A stretch of 64,000 nt of DNA from Scortum barcoo (lineage: Eukaryota; Chordata; Actinopteri; Centrarchiformes; Terapontidae): contig CM041535.1 of assembly GCA_023238725.1 (NCBI GenBank), positions 22,749,230 through 22,813,229 on the forward strand. The letters are read 5' to 3'. The notes under the pieces were generated by a model. It was not told the DNA's origin. It saw only the letters and a program-made list of their open reading frames with translations, and did no database searches. Shown in pieces: positions 43,201 to 55,194 of this stretch (position 1 is its first letter; each line of letters begins with the position of its first letter). A program made the translations under genes and the position numbers.

Positions 43201-45374
43201 ACAGGCTCAACAGGCAGATTTGGACATGAACGCATTTAGGCATTTAGAATCAGGCTAAAATACTGTGAGAACAGGTAGGTTAAAATACAGTGACCTGACA
43301 GAGGCAGGATGACTATTTATTATTCATCTCTTCTTGTTTGTTTGACCTGTAGTCAGGCAGTGAGAGGGAGGAGCTTAGGGACATACCGCTCAGGCCCACT
43401 GCTGTCTGGGACTGACACACTGGCATTGTACTGGGCGTGGCATGGGCAGGGGCCAGGGCCAGGGCCATTCGAGCACAGATGTCAATCAAGTAAGGCGCCC
43501 ATTTAGGGACAGGGCACGATTATGGACAGGGCCAACCAGGGTGTCAGGTGGGCGGGCGCAGGAGGGGCCATCCAGAACATGGGCAACAGAGGAGGAAGTG
43601 GGCAAAAAAGTCAACAGTAAAATAATAAACAAGGGAGAGGGAAGAGGGAAGAGGAATACATTTTTAATATACAGGCTCTACACTGTTCAAATGTGACTTT
43701 AATTTGATTCTCTCAGAGATTGGTTTGTCAAAGAGAGAAAAGGAGACATTGGAAAATGGGTAATGGCATATTAAGAACATGAAGAGTTCAATGTTGGGGA
43801 ACAGACCAGAGACAGTGAGAAAGAGGGGTACAACAAATTGTGGAGGGCTAGAAAAAGAGGCAATGACATTGAATGAATTAAGGGCAGGTTGTCTTAACAC
43901 TGATATTAAAGAAAAACTGTTAGCTGGCGCTGCAGGTGACCTCGTGAACACCGCACTGTGCCCATAAATTTAAAATAAGACCATTGTTGTTGCCACAACA
44001 GTGTCGTTACATTAAATTATCTATGTGGAGAAACAAATGGACATGACATTGGACTTTTGTGACAAGGGCCAGTTTAGCTGAGGCAATCACATGATGTTCA
44101 TGTGAGAAGAAAAAAATAAAACCAACCCCAGAGGGTTTGTCAGAAGATCTCATGAACAGAGCTAATATCAACACAGGCATCAGCTAACCACACCCCTTGT
44201 TTACACAGAAGAAAAACATTTCCAAATACCGAGAAAAAAGGTTTAAAATCGGTTAAATGGGATAAATGTCTGTAAAGAAACTGCTGTCCTATATAAGAGG
44301 CAGGGTCATTTTGAGAGGTTTGAATACCAGTGAAAGGAAAAAAAGAATACAAAATAAAATTTCTGAACAAAATAAAAATTCAGAGTGTATAAAATAGATG
44401 TACTCACGTCTGTACGAAGGGCTTTGATGTTTTTGCCACCCTTCCCAATTACAGCCCCTGCATTCTGAGAATGGAGAGAATAGTTTTATAAAACATCACA
44501 TAAATGAGAAATCGTGAATTATGGCACTGTAATTAACAGGTCTAAGACAATATTGCAATTAACTTCAAGGAAAGGCCCATTACTGTATGAATAAATACGA
44601 ATGTATGAATGTGGAAATTAATTATTAGAAAGGCAGAGATGTGATCAGGGCAGCAAAAAGAAAACCACGAAAAAAAATGGAGGGAGCACAAGGAATCATT
44701 TTTCTTACTAAGAGTGTGCACAAACGAGAGAGACAAAAATAAATAAATAATCACATATGGGTTCGACATGAAACATGAAATGAAAGGGGAGTTGATTTAC
44801 TTTGCTCTGCAGGAGGATGCGAAGCTCAACCATCTCATCAGAGTTCCTGGAGCGCTTGAATGATTTCTGCTCATCTGCATCCTCAGCAGGGCGCTTACCT
44901 GGCATAATGAGATAAAAACACACTGATAACCTTGCATATGCAACCTTCGACAAGACTAAATTAAATAAGAGAAAACAGCAAAGCACAGAACCACAAGACT
45001 TATATTCTCATATTATATCATGAGCCAAATCTGCACAAATTGCTGTGTACAAAAGAAGGAAAAGAGATTATTTTGTGCTTATATGAAAACACAAAAGAAA
45101 TTTTAGGAGAGGAGACCATTTGATATATACGAGTTAGGTTTCAAAAGGTTCCACACACATTTCAGATGTCAACCTCTGAGAGGGACACCAAGTGAAATAA
45201 CTTCATAGATTACTTGCACTACTTCCTTAAATAAAGGGTTGTAAGTAGTCTGCCATTCATTACGCAATGATGCATTTTACATGACCCAAAAATGCAAAGA
45301 AGCTAATGTTTTGTACCGTTGCTCTCTGCGTTGCTGAATGAAGTCTCCTCTTGCTGTTCAATTTCTGTCTCCAT
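34260..45374 (-). CDS. hnrnpk: Heterogeneous nuclear ribonucleoprotein K
   Basis: hnRNP K is a poly(C)-binding protein in transcription, splicing, translation and mRNA stability. Coding exons (minus): 45317-45374, 44801-44898, 44408-44464, 43387-43430, 41714-41786, 41255-41368, 40687-40815, 40046-40377, 39381-39428, 37787-37820, 36951-36966, 36450-36482, 36192-36259, 35476-35645, 34260-34290. All phases close, giving 434 aa. Three KH domains are intact, with GXXG loops in IGKGG (58-62), IGVKG (136-140) and IGKGG (374-378). The KI region with RGG and proline-rich motifs is in exon 8 (SRRDYDEMSPRRGPPPP). The C-terminus SVKQYSGQLL ends in QLL where mammals have KFF. Compared with human (464 aa) the segment between KH1 and KH2 that begins GLQLPSP is absent. 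Exon 11 is a 16-nt microexon. The last intron has a GC donor (AG/GCAAGT) and carries mir-7. The exon 5 acceptor has a poor pyrimidine tract. Confidence 0.96.
34757..34850 (-). ncRNA. mir7: miR-7 precursor hairpin in the last intron of hnrnpk
   Basis: The minus strand carries the miR-7 5p sequence at 34813-34835 (begins TGGAAGACTAGTGATTTTGT) and the 3p arm at about 34771-34793 (CAACAAATCACAGTCTGCCA), with a loop of about 19 nt between them. The arms pair along nearly their full length. In human, MIR7-1 lies in the last HNRNPK intron on the same strand, so both sequence and position are conserved. It should be processed from the hnrnpk transcript. Confidence 0.97.
35316..35354. repeat. Perfect 15-bp inverted repeat (hairpin) in the mir-7 intron of hnrnpk
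   Basis: TGTTGGGTTGCATCA at 35316-35330 and its exact reverse complement at 35340-35354 are separated by 9 nt. It lies about 120 nt downstream of the GC donor of the last hnrnpk intron. The stem is too short for a pre-miRNA. Role unknown. Confidence 0.85.
36267..36287 (-). promoter_or_regulatory. hnrnpk: C-rich tract at the hnrnpk exon 13 acceptor
   Basis: On the transcribed strand this is ACCCCTCCCCTCCCTC, directly before the acceptor ACCGTCAG. hnRNP K binds such C-patches, so feedback on its own splicing is possible; this is inference. Confidence 0.35.
42962..42984. repeat. (GGGGT)n tract in hnrnpk intron 4
   Basis: Four G-runs of four or more on the plus strand, so a run of CCCC patches in the hnrnpk pre-mRNA and potential for a G-quadruplex on the other strand. 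Confidence 0.8.
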
Positions 45375-46107
45375 TGTCTTCTGAGAGTGGAGGAGATGGG
45401 GTGGGCACCTTGGTCCGGGGAACAGGCGGCAGCAGCGGGAAGAGAGAAGTAGAAGACCGGCCCCTGAGAGCTGTGGTAGTCTGTCAGCATTGTAAAAGAG
45501 GAGAAGAGGAGAGAATGGGGAGAAGTGAGACAAGTCAAGCTGAATGCACGAAGTCCGGCTGTTGGAGAAGCAGCAGGGATGGCATGGCGAGGAAAAACTG
45601 GCAGAAAGCAGGCACTCACCGATATTTATTAGAGGGACAAGGGCGTGTTGATAGGCGGAACTAAACAAGCAAGGACCACACAGCTGCTGCGACCTGTCGG
45701 GGAGGGAGAGGCCAGTTGAAATACAAAATACAAGAGCCTCAGTGGCAGGAACACAACAATCAGGATTACATAAAAGCTCCTGTGTTTGTGTGTGAATCGT
45801 TATATAGACGCTTTAAATTATTAATTCAATCATCTACCACAACTTTATTAAGATAGTTTGGGGTGAAGGAAGGAGCGCGCATTTTGCTCAGAGGAAGGAA
45901 ATGTCCTCCAGTCAAGATATTAGTTAATTCCTTAATTATTAACGAATATTCTTAAATCGAAATAACGTTATTAAATTAGCGTTGAGAGCTAACGCTGCAA
46001 AAGCTCTGTTCAAATCAGTATTACAGGCTACAAACACATATTAAGACTGATTAGTCGGTTTCAGTAACATCCACCAAACCGAAACTGATAAGTTAGCTCC
46101 TTCCTAG

Positions 46108-46146
46108 CAGCTAAGCTAAGCTAGGCTAAGCTAGGCTAAGCTAAGT
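46108..46146. repeat. Short tandem CTAAGCTAGG repeat in hnrnpk 5' UTR intron
   Basis: Alternating CTAAG and CTAGG words with AGCT palindromes, about 39 bp, between the probable non-coding first exon (donor 46542-46543) and the ATG exon. Confidence 0.8.
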
Positions 46147-46543
46147 CGTTAATTGCGGTTGGTGTTCGCAACCGGATGCTAACTAGCGGTTTAGCCACGA
46201 GCCTCGTTGCGGAAATGAGCATTTTCACTTAAATGTCGACCGTACTCTTTTCAAAAATCTTTGCTGAGTCGTCGCGACGAGGCACTGATCAAACTCCGAG
46301 CGCATTCACTGTAACGTTGCCAACCGATCAATACAAAGGCCACTCGAGCTAGCAGCGGCAGGCTAATTTCGCCATGTTGCCATAATTTCCGTTGAGCACA
46401 AGGCCAGATAATTAGGCAGCCTTACACCGGACAAACTATTAGCAACAACGAGGAAGCTAGAGGCAGGTTCAATCGTGTACTACCTGCGCAGTTCACTTGT
46501 ATGCGACGGAAAAAGAAGAAAAAATATCGTCAAAAACACAAAC

Positions 46544-46965
46544 CTGCAGTGCAACACCTCGCTCGTCCCCCCTTTCCTTCTCAACCGAACCCTGCGATAA
46601 TACACACAAGTAGCCGCCGTGCTCGCTGATTGGCTGAGCGGGAATGCAACTCAAACAGACGAGAGTTACAATTGGTCAGAGCGGACGTCAATCACAATGG
46701 CCGAGGCGGTTCCCAGGCAACGCCAAAAGCCCAGCTTCCGGGTACCAGTTTTTCGTGCGTCTGTACAAGTTATACCTGTTTATTAGTGAATCTTCGAGTT
46801 AATTTTGTCTTTGTAAGAACCCGAAAGGCGCAATTGTTAGGCTTAAAAGCTGCTGTTGTATATAAGAGCTGGTAACGCCCTGTTGCGCGGCCACAAAGGT
46901 AAATTAGTAGCATTGCTAAACAAGCTGGGCAACTTTGGCGCCTTGGCTGCTTCCACGTTTTTCAG
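46544..46965. promoter_or_regulatory. Divergent promoter of hnrnpk (-) and rmi1 (+)
   Basis: A minus-strand donor (CTGCAG/GTTTGT, exon end 46544) fits a non-coding first exon of hnrnpk. A plus-strand donor (TTTTCAG/GTAACT, exon end 46965) fits a non-coding first exon of rmi1. Between them are ATTGG boxes at 46629-46633 and 46671-46675 and GC-richer sequence, typical of a head-to-head housekeeping promoter. Exact start sites are not known. Confidence 0.6.
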
Positions 46966-47518
46966 GTAACTTTTACAACAACACTTGCTTGATCGTAAAC
47001 ATGTTTCCAGTCGCCTTGCACTCTAAGTCTCGCTTCCTCTCCTCCTCAGTGCCCAGACGTGACCATGTGCAGACAGAGGGCTTATCTATGCTGGACATGA
47101 GCACAAAAAAATAATGAGAGAAAGCAACTCTCCTGCCTCCTAACATCATCTGGTCCATAATGATCTGGTGTCAAGTGGTCCCTGAAATGCAGGGGAAAGA
47201 TGACCGCTGAACACAGAAATGCTCTTTTAAGCCCTCAGGGATTGCAAGGTGTTCTGCCATGAATTAAATTAAGTGCAAGATTTGAACCACTGCCTCACAT
47301 GCAACAGTTAATTCACATCTTACAACCTGAAATAGTGATGCATTATAATTGGAAGTTGGAACTATTTAGTCTGCAAATGAAGAGACAGTAGAGTCATTGC
47401 TGATAAATACAGTTAAATATGAATAACTGAGCTCGTTACTTGGATGTACCCATAGATGTATAATAGTAGATAACAGTGGAAGAAATACTAGGAAGTAAAA
47501 TACACTGAAAGGAAGAGG

Positions 47519-50500
47519 ATGGCCCCTGAGATTCAGGCGGTGGTACATGCCACCCAAGCCTGGCTTCAGTCCTCTTGGCACATCCGGGTGCCCTTCGCCT
47601 GGCTGGACGCCTGCGTGGAGTGGCTGCAGGAAGAGGCAGGAGGAGCAGGTCGTCTGTCGCAGCAGCAGATCAACCAACAGGTAGGCAGGGTGTCTGACTG
47701 TGCGGCTGACCGCAAAGCGATCGAGTGCAAGAGGGTTTGCTCGGTATCGATGGAGATAACTAGTCTTTAGGGTCGATCTGGAAGCAGTAAGCTAGACTGA
47801 ACTGAATCTCCCTGACACAGCATATGGTTTTCTTTCTTTCTGGTATCCTTACTGCAGAGAATTTTTTAAGTATCTGCTTTATTCAACTTGACACACTAAG
47901 ATGCTTTACACACTGCGGTGCCCGGTAAACAAACATCATCTAACCTTACACAAATACACAGCTTGCATAAAGCTCATTGAACCTTGAAGCAGATGAGCAA
48001 CTAAAGCCCAAGTCTGCTGTCAGCTGGAAAAACAAGAAAATCATGCTGCGGAGGGTGATGATCTGCAAAAGTGGACGATTAGGGAGTGAAAGAACCTCTT
48101 AGTCTCAAAAATCCTGGTATCTGTTGCAAGCAGCATGAATCCATCCTGTCAAGTGTCAGCTGGACCAGCTGGTGGTGGCGTCATGTGGGGTATGTTTTCC
48201 TGCATTTACGCATCATTTGTACGCAACAGTGTACTGAAATATTGTTGCTGAACAGCTGAGTCCCTCCTTGGTCAAAGTCTATCTCTTTTTCCAAATAGAT
48301 ACTTGAGGAGGATAATGCTTTATTTTCTTTCGAGGCACAGATCGCCTCCTGATGGTTCCAGGAACGATGGTCCACATGGTTGCTAGGTCTCAACTTTTTA
48401 ATGATGTAGACCAGGATGCTGATATTATGAATGGGAGACTAACAATCTGCAGGGCCTGTATGACACTACTGAGTCACTATGCCTCAGCAGCCCTGCAACA
48501 TTTTCAGCTCTTTGCTGAATCATTTCTTTTAAGGATTCAAACTTTTCTATTCACAAAGTTGGATATGAACCAGAGTCAAGTGTGGTGAGTGTTTGTCACT
48601 GGTGCATTAGTTATTTTAGTGTGTCACAGTCTGATGGTCATTTATGTCATAGAAGTGAATGTAATTAATTCTTTGTCATGTCAAGTATAAAAATCTAGTC
48701 AGTGTCATAAAATAGGTTTTACATCCCAAAACTAGCCATGTGCCTCAATTAGGGCCTCATGCTAATCATCATCATTATTTTCTGGAGTAATTGTTGATCT
48801 ATAAAACATTATAAAACAGTGAAAACTGCTCACAAAATGTAATGACCTCATCAAATGTCTTGGTTTGTCTGAACAGCAGCCAAATCCCAAAAATATTTGA
48901 CTTGTTATGTTGCAAGACCAATAAAAGTGCCACTTGTTCAAATTTGAGAGTCTAGAAAAAACACATTTTTAAACGATTATCAAAATAGTTACCGATTACG
49001 TTTTTGTTGAATTGATTAATCAGTTATACTTTGCAGCTCTAGACTCAACACATGATGTGAACTTGTAGGCGCTGGACCAGTGGCTGTTGACAGACCTGAG
49101 GGACCTGGACTACCCTGTGCTCCCTGAGGGGCTCTCTCAGGCCCAGAAGACTGAACTCAGCGGCACCTTCTGTGTCCAGGTACAGGCTTTGTTGATCACA
49201 TACATCATGTTGTATATTTCATCCCACGTTTATTATAGGATGTTATGTTTCCCATTGATGCCCATTGGACAGTGGGATAAGGACAGTTAGCGTGTACAAA
49301 CAGTAAACAGCATTCTGACTCAGGCAGGATGGAGGGGGATAAAGACAAACATCACAGGTAACAACAACATACATCATAAAAGTCATAAAGATAGCAAAAT
49401 ACTCTTGTTGTAGTTTGCACATATACATTGTGTTTGTTGTGTTGAGTCTAAAAAATGTTTTACTTTATTTTAGCAGTGTAGATATTTCTCTTCTCTTTAT
49501 TATGGCTGGTGTGTTCCTTTGTGCGATATAGATTATAATCCAATAGGCGATGACACACAAAATTTGCACAGCAAGCTGTTGTAGTAAAATAAGGCTGTTG
49601 TGCAATTCAAGGGGGAAAAAAAGATGATTGGAGTTCAGTCGCAAGGCATATTGTAAGAAAGCAACGCTGGATTTCGGCTTTCCTTTAGATGGAAAATGGA
49701 AACCCAGCTGGAAACTGTGAGACAGAGCAATTCAGTCTTAGTTGGTTCCAAATGTACAATGATGGGAGCCACAAGATGCATTTTCCACTCACAAATAAGA
49801 TGAGCAGTTCAGTAAATTTTCCAGCGCGGTCCTGTGTGCCTGTTACACATTTCACTGTTAGACATTTCATTCGTGCATGCAGGGAAAAGGCAAAGTAAAC
49901 AAAGATCCCGCTCTGTTATAGGTTGACTCATTACTGGACGTCAGTCAGCCTGCTTACAGTCAGCTGCAGAAGTTGAGGGGCACAGACTGTGCCAACGACG
50001 AGGTGTCTGCCGTCACACAGACCAGCCAGAGACCCTGGGAAGCCAGACCAACTCGTATGCTACTATTGCAGGTCAGAAGCGCTTATGAAATAAAGTGGGT
50101 ATAAAAATAAAATTTTAATGCCACAGTCGATATAACAGTTGCATTAACCTTAAATAACGGTCAAAATAGGCGATATAAATCATCTGTCTCTCATTTAAGG
50201 AAACCTAATCGTTGTGAGAAAAGGTCACCAAGAAACACAAAGTTCATAACAATCGAATTATGAGTAATTACCCTTAATTGGTGTGTCAGTATGTGTACTT
50301 TGAACCAGTGGCTTTTGCATCAACACTGATACTCAGTTATGCATTGTGAGTGAGTCTCAGCAGAGATCTTTCCTTCCATTTATTCTCTTGCAACCAAAAA
50401 CAGTGAAATAGTTTATAGCACTAAAGACTAAAAGGTTTCTGTGAGGTTTCCGTAAGAGAAACCTACATGATGAGGACGGAGTTGTACTACATTATTAATA

Positions 50501-53500
50501 ATAATAATAGTAATAATGATAATAGTAATAATAATAATAATAATAATAATAGTATTATTATTTTGTTGATGAAAACATTTATGATTTCAATCATCTGGAG
50601 GCAAAATTATGTCACAGAAATTATGAACAAGTGTTACACTATTTAGCAGTGCGCACAATCTCACTCAATCAGCGGTCCAACCCAAATCTACAACCAGACT
50701 TCATCTTGGTGTGTTTGGCTGTGTGGAATAACGAAGGCTGCTGCTTCTCTTCTCTTAACTGAATTCGAGCGGACAGGTACAATCAGCGAGAGCATATGAA
50801 AGAGTAAATTGCTGGGATATAAGGCGCAGACTGTAATTTTCACCTTAAGTAATACACTTGTCACTGCTCTATGGTTTCTCAAGAATAGTGCTGGTGTTGC
50901 TTAGAAACGTTGCAGTCCTTTTTTTTCTTCTTCTTTTCTTCTATTTTTTTCTTTCTTTTTCTTCTTTTTTATTTTTTTTAACTGTTTCTCATTTTGAGCA
51001 AGTCATGGGATGCAAAGATCCAAGGCAGTGACAGATACACTGGAAACACTGCCAGAAAAACAGGGGAATAGAGCAGATTTGTTCAGAAAAGCTTTGACAA
51101 GCAAATGTAATCTAATAACAAACAGTTATTTCTACATTATTGTCCAGATTTACTCAGTCTAGGGCTAAACCAGCAGTGACAGTTTGAGAAATTTTAACTT
51201 ACAAATACATTATTACAGTAGCTGCATGACACTGCTAAAAATGCATAGACCTGTTTTTAATTTGTTCCTCCACAATTTAGAGAAACAAGATTAGGGCAGC
51301 AATAATGATTAGATTCCTTTTTTAATATTTGAGGAATGTAAGTCCATACTAATTTCACAGTCATGTTCCTGTTTAGTTGTTCCGGTTTAAATAACTGTTT
51401 TGTGTTGCACAGGTGACAGATGGAGTCCAGAGCCTGGAGGCGATGGAGTATCAGCCCATCCCTGCGCTCAGCACAGCTCTCAGGTTAACAGTCAATCTGT
51501 GAAACACTCATCTGCACTGTGGTGTCATTTTTGCTGCTGCTCAAGTAAAAAGAACCACAACATCATACAATTTCTTTTTCTTTTCTTTTTTTAAACTTTT
51601 TTAAATGAACATGTTTAAGATAATCTTACAGTGGGGATCACGGGTACTGCTGTTGTCAGGACACGCCATGAAATAAAAATAAATAAACTTATTACTGCAG
51701 TGTCACTAACATTTTATTGTGAATTAAGAAAACACGATTGATTTTCTGAAACTTTTACACCGTTAAAAAAAAAAAAAAAAAAAAGCCAAAGTACACTTTT
51801 AATTATGTCATTGACTCTTGTAACCCCCAGGCCCGGTGTGAAGCTGCAGCTGCAGGGGCAGATGGTTTGCAGACTTGGGGTGCTTCTGTTGGGGCCGTCC
51901 AACATCAAGGTCCTTGGTGGTGAGGTGGAGGACCTGGTGGACAGGAATAACCAGGTAAACCAATACATGTTCAAGTTTTCTTTACTTTTGCCATAAATTT
52001 GGTAAGAAGATTATTTTCACCCAATCATTATTTCATTTGTCATGATCTATATAACACAGGATTTATCAGGATTAATCTTTTTTATTTTGGGCCAGGTATT
52101 CTTACATTTTCATTATTTTCTGCATATGAAGTGAAGCTCAACACACATTCCCAGATGTTCTTATGCAGCAGTGTATAACATGCAATCATTTCGATAACAC
52201 CCTGACAGGGCAGAGTGCTGTGTCGGACGCTGGGACTTCCTGAGGAGCAGCAGCAGCAGCAGCAGGAGGGGGCGGAGGCCCCACAGGGTATATTCATGAG
52301 GGCATGAGTATGTTTAGATGGATCATGTCACTGATGGTATTAATTACAGACAATACTACACTACAAAATATTTGATTAGAAAAAGAAGGCCTGTTTGATT
52401 GAGCAGGTCATTTGTGTGCTAATCAGTCACGTTTCTCTAGAATAAAACATAATCAAGATTTTTTCCTTCTTTTTTGTTTTGTATTCAGGCAACCAGGAAG
52501 TGGAAGACCTGGAGCTCAACGACGCAGAGCTGTTGGCCAGTCTGGACGCCCAGGAGGACGCAGTAAGGGTTCAGGTCCGGCCTATTCGCGACAGTGGCTA
52601 TGGGACACTCAGCGAGACCTCCAGCCAGTCCTCGAGGAGCTCGTTTGTCAGGAGCCTTGTCTCGACAGCATCATCCAGGTGGGTGGTTAACAGTGTGATG
52701 TCTTGACATTTTGATGCGGGAACTCCTCAGTCTTCACCGTCGGCCAAATATACCATGACATTTGAATTTCAGTTTAATGTTTGTCTTCAGAAAAAATACT
52801 GCATTTATCTTCCAACTACTTTAGGAAGCATTTAGCACTCATTTTACAGGATATAGACGTGCTTATTTCATGTTGTGTTTTGGGGATGTGCTTTTTTTTT
52901 TTTTTTTTTTTTTACCAACTTAAGTCTACAATCACAGATAAGACAACTATCTTCCTTTGTTTCTGGAGCATTTTTCCTTTGAAAATAGACTCATACTTTG
53001 GAGAAAATGTTTTAATTTATATTTGAATTTTCGCTCATATCATATATGAGCCTCCAGGCTCTGGACTCCATCTGTCACCTGTGCAACACAAAACAGTTAT
53101 TTAAACAGGAACAACTAAACAGGAACATGACTGTGAATTAGTACGGACTTACATTCCCCAAACATATAGCATTACCTCTGGCTAAAAACATATAGCTCAT
53201 ATTAACTTTGTAATTTATTCTCTTGCAGAAGTGAAGTCTCTGCCCATTCGTACCGAAGTGGTTTGATCCACAGCAACAGAGGTGGATCAGTCCAAGGTCA
53301 TCACCGCGGTGATGAACAAGAGGATTCTGACCTCTTTAACCTGTCACCGCCTGATGACTCGATTCAACAGGAGATCCCAAATCACCGCATGGGAGACGAA
53401 GACTTTCCTGATGAGGACTTTGACAATCTTCCCCTGGATGAGTTGGACAGTGTGGTTTTCCAGGAAAGTGCAAATGTTGCAGCGCAGCCCGATGGCGATC

Positions 53501-54390
53501 GCAGAAGGACGCCGCAGAGTGACAACAGAACAACGGGAAATTCCAACAGAGCAACAGAACCTCCGACCACCCAGTTTGAGCGGCACACTTTGTCACGTCT
53601 CAGCAGCTCCAGATCTAGCACGCAGAAAAGAGACTATCAAGGCTGCATCAGAGGAGCCTCAGGGCAGATCTTTTCCATCTCTAAACCATCACAAGAGTTA
53701 GAAATCGTTACCAATGATGAGAGCGATTTCATGGATGAAGATATGGATTGCATCCTGAGAGAAGTAGAAATGGACACAGCGCAAACTAGCACCAGAACAG
53801 AAAGTTCGAGCTCCAGCTGTCGACTTCTCAGCGACTCATCAAGGAGTGAAACACCTCAGAGACAAAGTTACATGTCAGGCACTGCAGAATGTGATAGACT
53901 ACCAGCTATAAAAGGTCAGGGGAGTGAAAGCTCGGCCCCTGCTCTCACTCTGACCTCTCCACCTTTTACATATTTGCGCCTGCTAGAAGAGAGGGCACCC
54001 AAACCACACGACCGTGCCATAGAGATCCGTGTCAAAGCTTTCATTGTGACCCTTTTGGGGAAACTTAGCAGCAATAGCGGCGTTTGGAGCGTCTGTGCTA
54101 CCATATCTGACGGAACAGGCTACCTGGACGTGGAGCTGTCCGACGGGGTCCTGACGGGCCTACTGGGCTTCTCGGTGGCCGAGAAAGGGGCTTTGAAGCG
54201 CGACCCGGCCCGCAGGGGTGAGCTGGATGCTGGGATGAGGAGATGTCAGGAAGCGCTGGTGGACATGTGCTGTGTTATGACCATCATGGTTGAACCAGAG
54301 GGCAGAAAAGCCGTGGTGACCAAGGCGGAACCCGTCAGTGAGAAAGTACTCCAGGAGCTGGAGCAGAGGGTGAGAGATGGGAAAAAATAA
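47519..54390 (+). CDS. rmi1: RecQ-mediated genome instability protein 1 (RMI1/BLAP75)
   Basis: RMI1 is the OB-fold scaffold of the BLM-TOP3A-RMI1-RMI2 dissolvasome, which resolves double Holliday junctions without crossover. Coding exons: 47519-47680, 49069-49179, 49922-50071, 51413-51483, 51831-51954, 52209-52287, 52489-52678, 53229-54390. Phases all close, giving 682 aa (human 625). The N-terminal part has the RMI1 helical segment (TQAWLQSSWHIRVPFAWLDA; QWLLTDLRDLDYPVLPEG) and the first OB fold (MLLLQVTDGVQSLEAMEYQP; CRLGVLLLGPSNIKVLGGEV). A long acidic, serine-rich linker follows, and the C-terminal OB fold that binds RMI2 and RecQ helicase starts near SPPFTYLRLLEE (VKAFIVTLLGKLSSNSGVWS; VSDGTGYLDVELSDGVLTG in close form). 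A six-glutamine run lies at 52252-52269. The ATG is the first in frame after a split 5' UTR. Confidence 0.95.
48955..49050. repeat. Dispersed repeat fragment in rmi1 intron 1
   Basis: ACGATTATCAAAATAGTTAC then GATTGATTAATCAGTT and TTTGCAGCTCTAGA match a very common fish interspersed repeat. It ends only about 25 bp before exon 2. Confidence 0.45.
50491..50561. repeat. AAT/AAC-type trinucleotide microsatellite
   Basis: Mostly ATA/AAT units with AGT and GAT variants, in rmi1 intron 3. Confidence 0.85.
52252..52269 (+). repeat. (CAG)6 in rmi1 exon 6
   Basis: Six CAG codons in frame encode a short polyglutamine run in the linker after the first OB fold; it is likely to vary in length between individuals or species. 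Confidence 0.85.
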
Positions 54391-54990
54391 ACACAGAGGA
54401 GAGGTTGAGGGGAAGTGGGTAGTAATGAGAAAATTACAGTCAGCGGAGAAGTAGATTGCCCTTAAGCAGAGATGAAAAATTGCAAACAAAACTGGGACAA
54501 ATATAACATTGCACATCAGCATTGCCTTAAACATTTTCTCTCCGATGTCATGAAACTGAGGTGTTTTTGTAGGATCGGTGCTCAACCTGCCCTTCTGCTT
54601 CAGATTTGGAGAGCAGAACGTGTGAACTGGATGTCTGATAATCAGTGTGTTGCAATGCATCCCATCTGCTATATGTGAATGTGGCGTTCTGTCATTTGTC
54701 ACCGGATGGGTTTCATTCATCTATTCTTCATCAGTCCCAAGCAAAGTAAACAGATTGAAGATCCATACTCTGTATTAACGATCGGTCATGAACAGATTAG
54801 TTCAGCCCAGGCTGTATTTAACATTAAAAACTATGTGAAGAGTGAAGTGGGAAAGAAAGGGGGGGAAAAGGGGGGAAAAATCATTCCTGTTCTGATTGTT
54901 GTAATGAATTGCCAGCCTTTGCATTCATTCTGCACATCCATTACTTCTGAATGAAAAATGATTGAATATCCAAGGGCCGCATGGGTCTTT

Positions 54991-54996
54991 AATAAA
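54991..54996 (+). terminator. rmi1: rmi1 proximal polyA signal candidate
   Basis: AATAAA about 600 nt after the rmi1 stop. Confidence 0.45.
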
Positions 54997-55188
54997 CTCC
55001 CCCAGAGAAGAATGAGAGGAAAGGAAGATAAAGGAGAGGCCATGAGCTTCGATTATTTCTGTTCATTATCGAGCCTCATCTATGTTTTTGTCTTTGATGA
55101 ATAGATATACCACAAATGTGATGCTTTGCCTGTATTGACTGTATATGAAAGTAGAAATGTTCTGAAGGTTTTATCGTTTTCTTTGACT

Positions 55189-55194
55189 AATAAA
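55189..55194 (+). terminator. rmi1: rmi1 distal polyA signal candidate
   Basis: AATAAA about 800 nt after the rmi1 stop, in an AT-rich context. Either or both signals may be used. Confidence 0.45.

Noticed and set aside
53336..53621. Overlapping frames on the minus strand opposite rmi1 exon 8
   Set aside because: Shadow frames of the coding exon.
54160..54720. 186-codon open frame on the minus strand
   Set aside because: It lies opposite the last rmi1 exon and its 3' UTR, has no family features, and rmi1 explains the sequence.
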